A stretch of DNA of 7,454 nt from assembly GCA_965662885.1 (NCBI GenBank), contig CBFIJI010000101.1, positions 1 to 7,454 of the forward strand, read 5' to 3'. This document shows positions 5,310-7,454 of the stretch, piece by piece. The DNA is from CBFIJI01 sp965662885 (GTDB lineage: Bacteria > Bacteroidota > Bacteroidia > Flavobacteriales > Flavobacteriaceae). A program made the position numbers and the translations under genes. Positions within the stretch are counted from its first letter, which is position 1. The number at the start of each line of letters is the position of its first letter. The notes under the pieces were generated by a model that had not been told where the DNA came from, did no database searches, and was given only the letters and a program-made list of their open reading frames with translations.

Positions 5310-7211
5310 TTAGTTCTTTTTATCCATTTTCATTTTTAAATCTGCCAATGCATCTAAATCACCAAGTGTTGCTTTTTCAGAATTGGAAGCAACCATCTTT
5401 TTAGTTGCTTTTTTGACATTTTTCATTTCCTCTTCCTTAAACAATACTGTGTGAGAAGCTACAACACGTTTAAAATCTTTATTGAATTCAATGATTTTAA
5501 ATTCTGTTTCTTCGCCTTTAACGAGCTTAGAACCGTCTTCTTTTTCCATATGACGGGAAGGAACAAAAGCAACTATATCTTCATTAAAAGTAATGGTTGC
5601 GCCTTTGTCAACGATTTCAGTTAATGCCGCTTTGTGTGATGTATTTACAGCAAATTCTGTTTCGTATTTATCCCAAGGGTTTTCAACGGTTTGTTTGTGA
5701 CCTAAACTTAGTTTACGCCCATCAACATCCAACTCTAAAACAACTACATCCAATTTGTCAGCTAATGCCAAGAACTCTGATGGGTGTTTTATTTTCTTTG
5801 TCCAAGAAAGATCTGAAATATATACTAATCCATCAATTCCTTCTTCCAATTCAATAAAGACTCCAAAGTTGGTAAAGTTTCTAACAATACCTTGGTGTTT
5901 GGATCCAACAGGGTATTTAGTTGTAATATCCGTCCATGGGTCTGGTGTCATTTGTTTGATACCAAGAGACATTTTTCTTGATTCCCGATCAATAGTTAAG
6001 ATCATTGCTTCAACTTCATCTCCTACTTTAACAAAATCTTGAGCAGAACGTAAATGAGTTGACCAAGACATTTCTGAGACGTGGACCAATCCTTCAACAC
6101 CTTCTTCTACTTCGATAAAGGCACCATAATCGGCAATAACAACAACTTTACCTTTAACTTTCGAACCTTCAGTTATGGTGTCAGGAAGTTTTTCCCATGG
6201 GTGATCGCTTAATTGTTTAAGACCTAATTGGATTCTTGATTTGTTATTATCAAAGTCAAGGATTACAACATTGAGTTTTTGATCCAATTCTAAAATTTCT
6301 CCTGGATGATTAATACGACTCCAAGAAAGATCCGTAATGTGGATTAATCCATCAACACCTCCAAGATCAATAAACACTCCGTATGAAGTAATGTTTTTAA
6401 CTGTTCCTTCAAGAACCTGACCTTTTTCAAGCTGACCAATGATTTCTTTTTTCTGTTCTTCAATATCCGCTTCAATCAAGGCTTTGTGTGAAACGACAAT
6501 GTTTTTAAATTCATGGTTGATTTTCACCACCTTAAATTCCATTGTTTTGTTTACATATTGATCGTAATCACGAATTGGTTTAACATCAATTTGTGAACCG
6601 GGTAAGAATGCTTCGATGCCAAAGACGTCAACAATCATCCCTCCTTTTGTTCTACATTTAACAAATCCAGTTACAATCTCGCCATTATCATAAGCGTTAT
6701 TTACACGATCCCATGCTTTAATTACACGCGCTTTACGGTGAGATAAAACAAGCTGACCTGTACGGTCTTCACGAAGGTCAACAATAACCTCGACTTTATC
6801 CCCAACTTTTAAACCAGGGTTATAACGAAATTCATTAAGAGAAATTACTCCTTCTGATTTTGCATTAATATCTATAATTGCCTCACGATCTGTCATAAAG
6901 ACTACCGTTCCATCAATCACATCGTCATCCGCAGTATCGACAAAATTTTCAGTTACTAATTTTTCAAATTCCAACAACTGGTCGTCTTCGATAACGTCAA
7001 TACCTTCTTGGTAGTTATGCCAGTTAAAATTTTCCAAAAAAGCTTCTTGTTCAGCAGCAGGATCAGTTTCCACTTCTGCAACTTCTTTTGTGTCCTCTGT
7101 TACTGCAACGTCAACAGTTTGATCTGCAACTAAATCGGGAGAATTATTGGTGTTTTCTATAGGTTGTGAAGCTTCTGGAGTTGCTTCATTTTCGGGTGCT
7201 TTATCAGCCAT
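5310..7211 (-). CDS. rpsA: 30S ribosomal protein S1
   Basis: S1 binds mRNA on the small ribosomal subunit and helps initiation through repeated OB-fold S1 domains. The 633-residue protein is longer than the 557 residues of E. coli S1. I can place six S1 domains: about 99-160, 177-243, 264-333, 350-420, 437-507 and a more divergent one at 524-590. Domains 3 to 5 show the classic pattern, e.g. TSYGVFIDLGGVDGLIHITD at 275-294, DYGAFIEVEEGVEGLVHVSE at 361-380 and TNFGVFIELEEGIDGLVYIS at 447-466. They are joined by linkers carrying HPW, DPW and NPW. Residues 1 to about 60 form a Glu/Asp/Ala/Thr-rich extension that looks disordered. The tail is lysine-rich and ends TLGDLDALADLKMKMDKKN, a Bacteroidota-type ending. 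The ATG at 7211-7209 has no Shine-Dalgarno sequence. It is transcribed alone, between its own promoter and a terminator. Confidence 0.98.
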   Translation of the reverse strand: MADKAPENEATPEASQPIENTNNSPDLVADQTVDVAVTEDTKEVAEVETDPAAEQEAFLENFNWHNYQEGIDVIEDDQLLEFEKLVTENFVDTADDDVIDGTVVFMTDREAIIDINAKSEGVISLNEFRYNPGLKVGDKVEVIVDLREDRTGQLVLSHRKARVIKAWDRVNNAYDNGEIVTGFVKCRTKGGMIVDVFGIEAFLPGSQIDVKPIRDYDQYVNKTMEFKVVKINHEFKNIVVSHKALIEADIEEQKKEIIGQLEKGQVLEGTVKNITSYGVFIDLGGVDGLIHITDLSWSRINHPGEILELDQKLNVVILDFDNNKSRIQLGLKQLSDHPWEKLPDTITEGSKVKGKVVVIADYGAFIEVEEGVEGLVHVSEMSWSTHLRSAQDFVKVGDEVEAMILTIDRESRKMSLGIKQMTPDPWTDITTKYPVGSKHQGIVRNFTNFGVFIELEEGIDGLVYISDLSWTKKIKHPSEFLALADKLDVVVLELDVDGRKLSLGHKQTVENPWDKYETEFAVNTSHKAALTEIVDKGATITFNEDIVAFVPSRHMEKEDGSKLVKGEETEFKIIEFNKDFKRVVASHTVLFKEEEMKNVKKATKKMVASNSEKATLGDLDALADLKMKMDKKN

Positions 7212-7319
7212 ATCCGAGAGTTTTTGTATTCTGTCTTTGAGGAAACATCCACTGCAAATACAGAAGGTGATTAAAAATTTTTATGATGCTTTTTTGTTTC
7301 CCTATCAGTTAAAAGCGTG
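7212..7319 (-). promoter_or_regulatory. rpsA 5' leader with an inverted repeat
   Basis: From the promoter at 7320-7350, transcription should start a few bases downstream, giving a leader of about 100 nt before the rpsA ATG. It is AT-rich and has no Shine-Dalgarno motif. GGAAACA (minus strand 7301-7295) can pair with TGTTTCC (7247-7241), forming a 7-bp stem around a 47-base loop that also holds a short CTG/CAG stem near 7262-7251 and the palindrome AAAAATTTTT at 7273-7282. Autoregulation of S1 through such structure is plausible but unproven. Confidence 0.4.
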
Positions 7320-7350
7320 CAAATATAAACTTAAACCGTTGATTAACAAA
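7320..7350 (-). promoter_or_regulatory. Bacteroidota-type promoter for rpsA
   Basis: On the minus strand, TTTG at 7350-7347 is followed after exactly 19 bases by TATATTTG at 7327-7320. This matches the Bacteroidota sigma-A consensus TTTG/TTG, a 19-21 base spacer, then TAnnTTTG, in both elements and in spacing. It lies about 109 bases upstream of the rpsA start and no other gene intervenes, so it is very probably the main rpsA promoter. It is also among the best sequence clues to the phylum of the host. Confidence 0.85.
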
Positions 7351-7454
7351 TGAAAAACAGCAGATTTATTGTTTTTTTCTAGATATAAGTACAGTATTTC
7401 ACACTACTTCTTTAAAAGGAAAATTAAAAAAATGGTCTTGATAAAATACATTTA

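Noticed and set aside
5171..6042. Several plus-strand open frames opposite pyrR and rpsA
   Set aside because: They are antisense shadows of conserved coding sequence and overlap the rpsA terminator; none resembles a known protein.
7147..7353. Plus-strand 68-codon frame across the rpsA start and promoter
   Set aside because: It overlaps the rpsA 5' coding region, leader and promoter on the opposite strand, and its composition is not protein-like.
7399..7452. Minus-strand frame open from the window edge to a TGA, possibly the tail of an upstream gene
   Set aside because: Only 17 codons are visible, rich in Phe, with no match I can recognise; it could be chance in AT-rich sequence.

Overview
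This window is AT-rich bacterial chromosome, and every convincing gene lies on the minus strand. The proteins, the gene order rpsA / pyrR-pyrB-(STAS-like)-rnz-pdxH-sixA-ppk1, the lack of recognisable Shine-Dalgarno sequences before the starts, and promoters of the TTG-N19-TAnnTTTG type all point to Bacteroidota, most likely a flavobacterium (class Flavobacteriia). I cannot name the genus. The region is dense, conserved housekeeping DNA. I see no mobile element, CRISPR array, tRNA, rRNA or defence island.

Layout, in the direction of transcription (right to left). Positions 7454-7351 are AT-rich DNA with no assignable gene. A near-ideal Bacteroidota promoter (7350-7320) is followed by a leader of roughly 100 nt containing a 7-bp inverted repeat. 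Next comes rpsA (7211-5310), a six-domain ribosomal protein S1 with an acidic N-terminal extension. A strong intrinsic terminator (5284-5254) closes that unit. Immediately after it, a TACTTTTG -7 box (5237-5230) could start a second unit. That unit holds seven tightly packed genes: pyrR (5214-4669), pyrB (4672-3731), a small STAS-like protein (3738-3415), rnz (3413-2505), pdxH (2471-1827), a SixA-family phosphatase (1822-1331) and ppk1 (from 1338, running off the left edge). Junctions are 4- or 8-bp overlaps or gaps of 1 to 33 bp, so co-transcription is very likely.

The genes cover several basic functions: pyrimidine synthesis (pyrB) with its PRPP/uracil-linked regulator or UPRTase (pyrR), tRNA 3' maturation (rnz), pyridoxal phosphate production (pdxH), and polyphosphate synthesis (ppk1) beside a phosphohistidine-type phosphatase. 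Start sites were revised where the longest reading frame begins at a poor upstream TTG or GTG: pyrR, the STAS-like gene and pdxH.

No clearly new system is visible. The points most worth checking are a SixA-family protein whose RH signature reads HH, the small STAS-like protein joined to RNase Z, the lack of room for a classical PyrR attenuator ahead of pyrR, and the rpsA leader.
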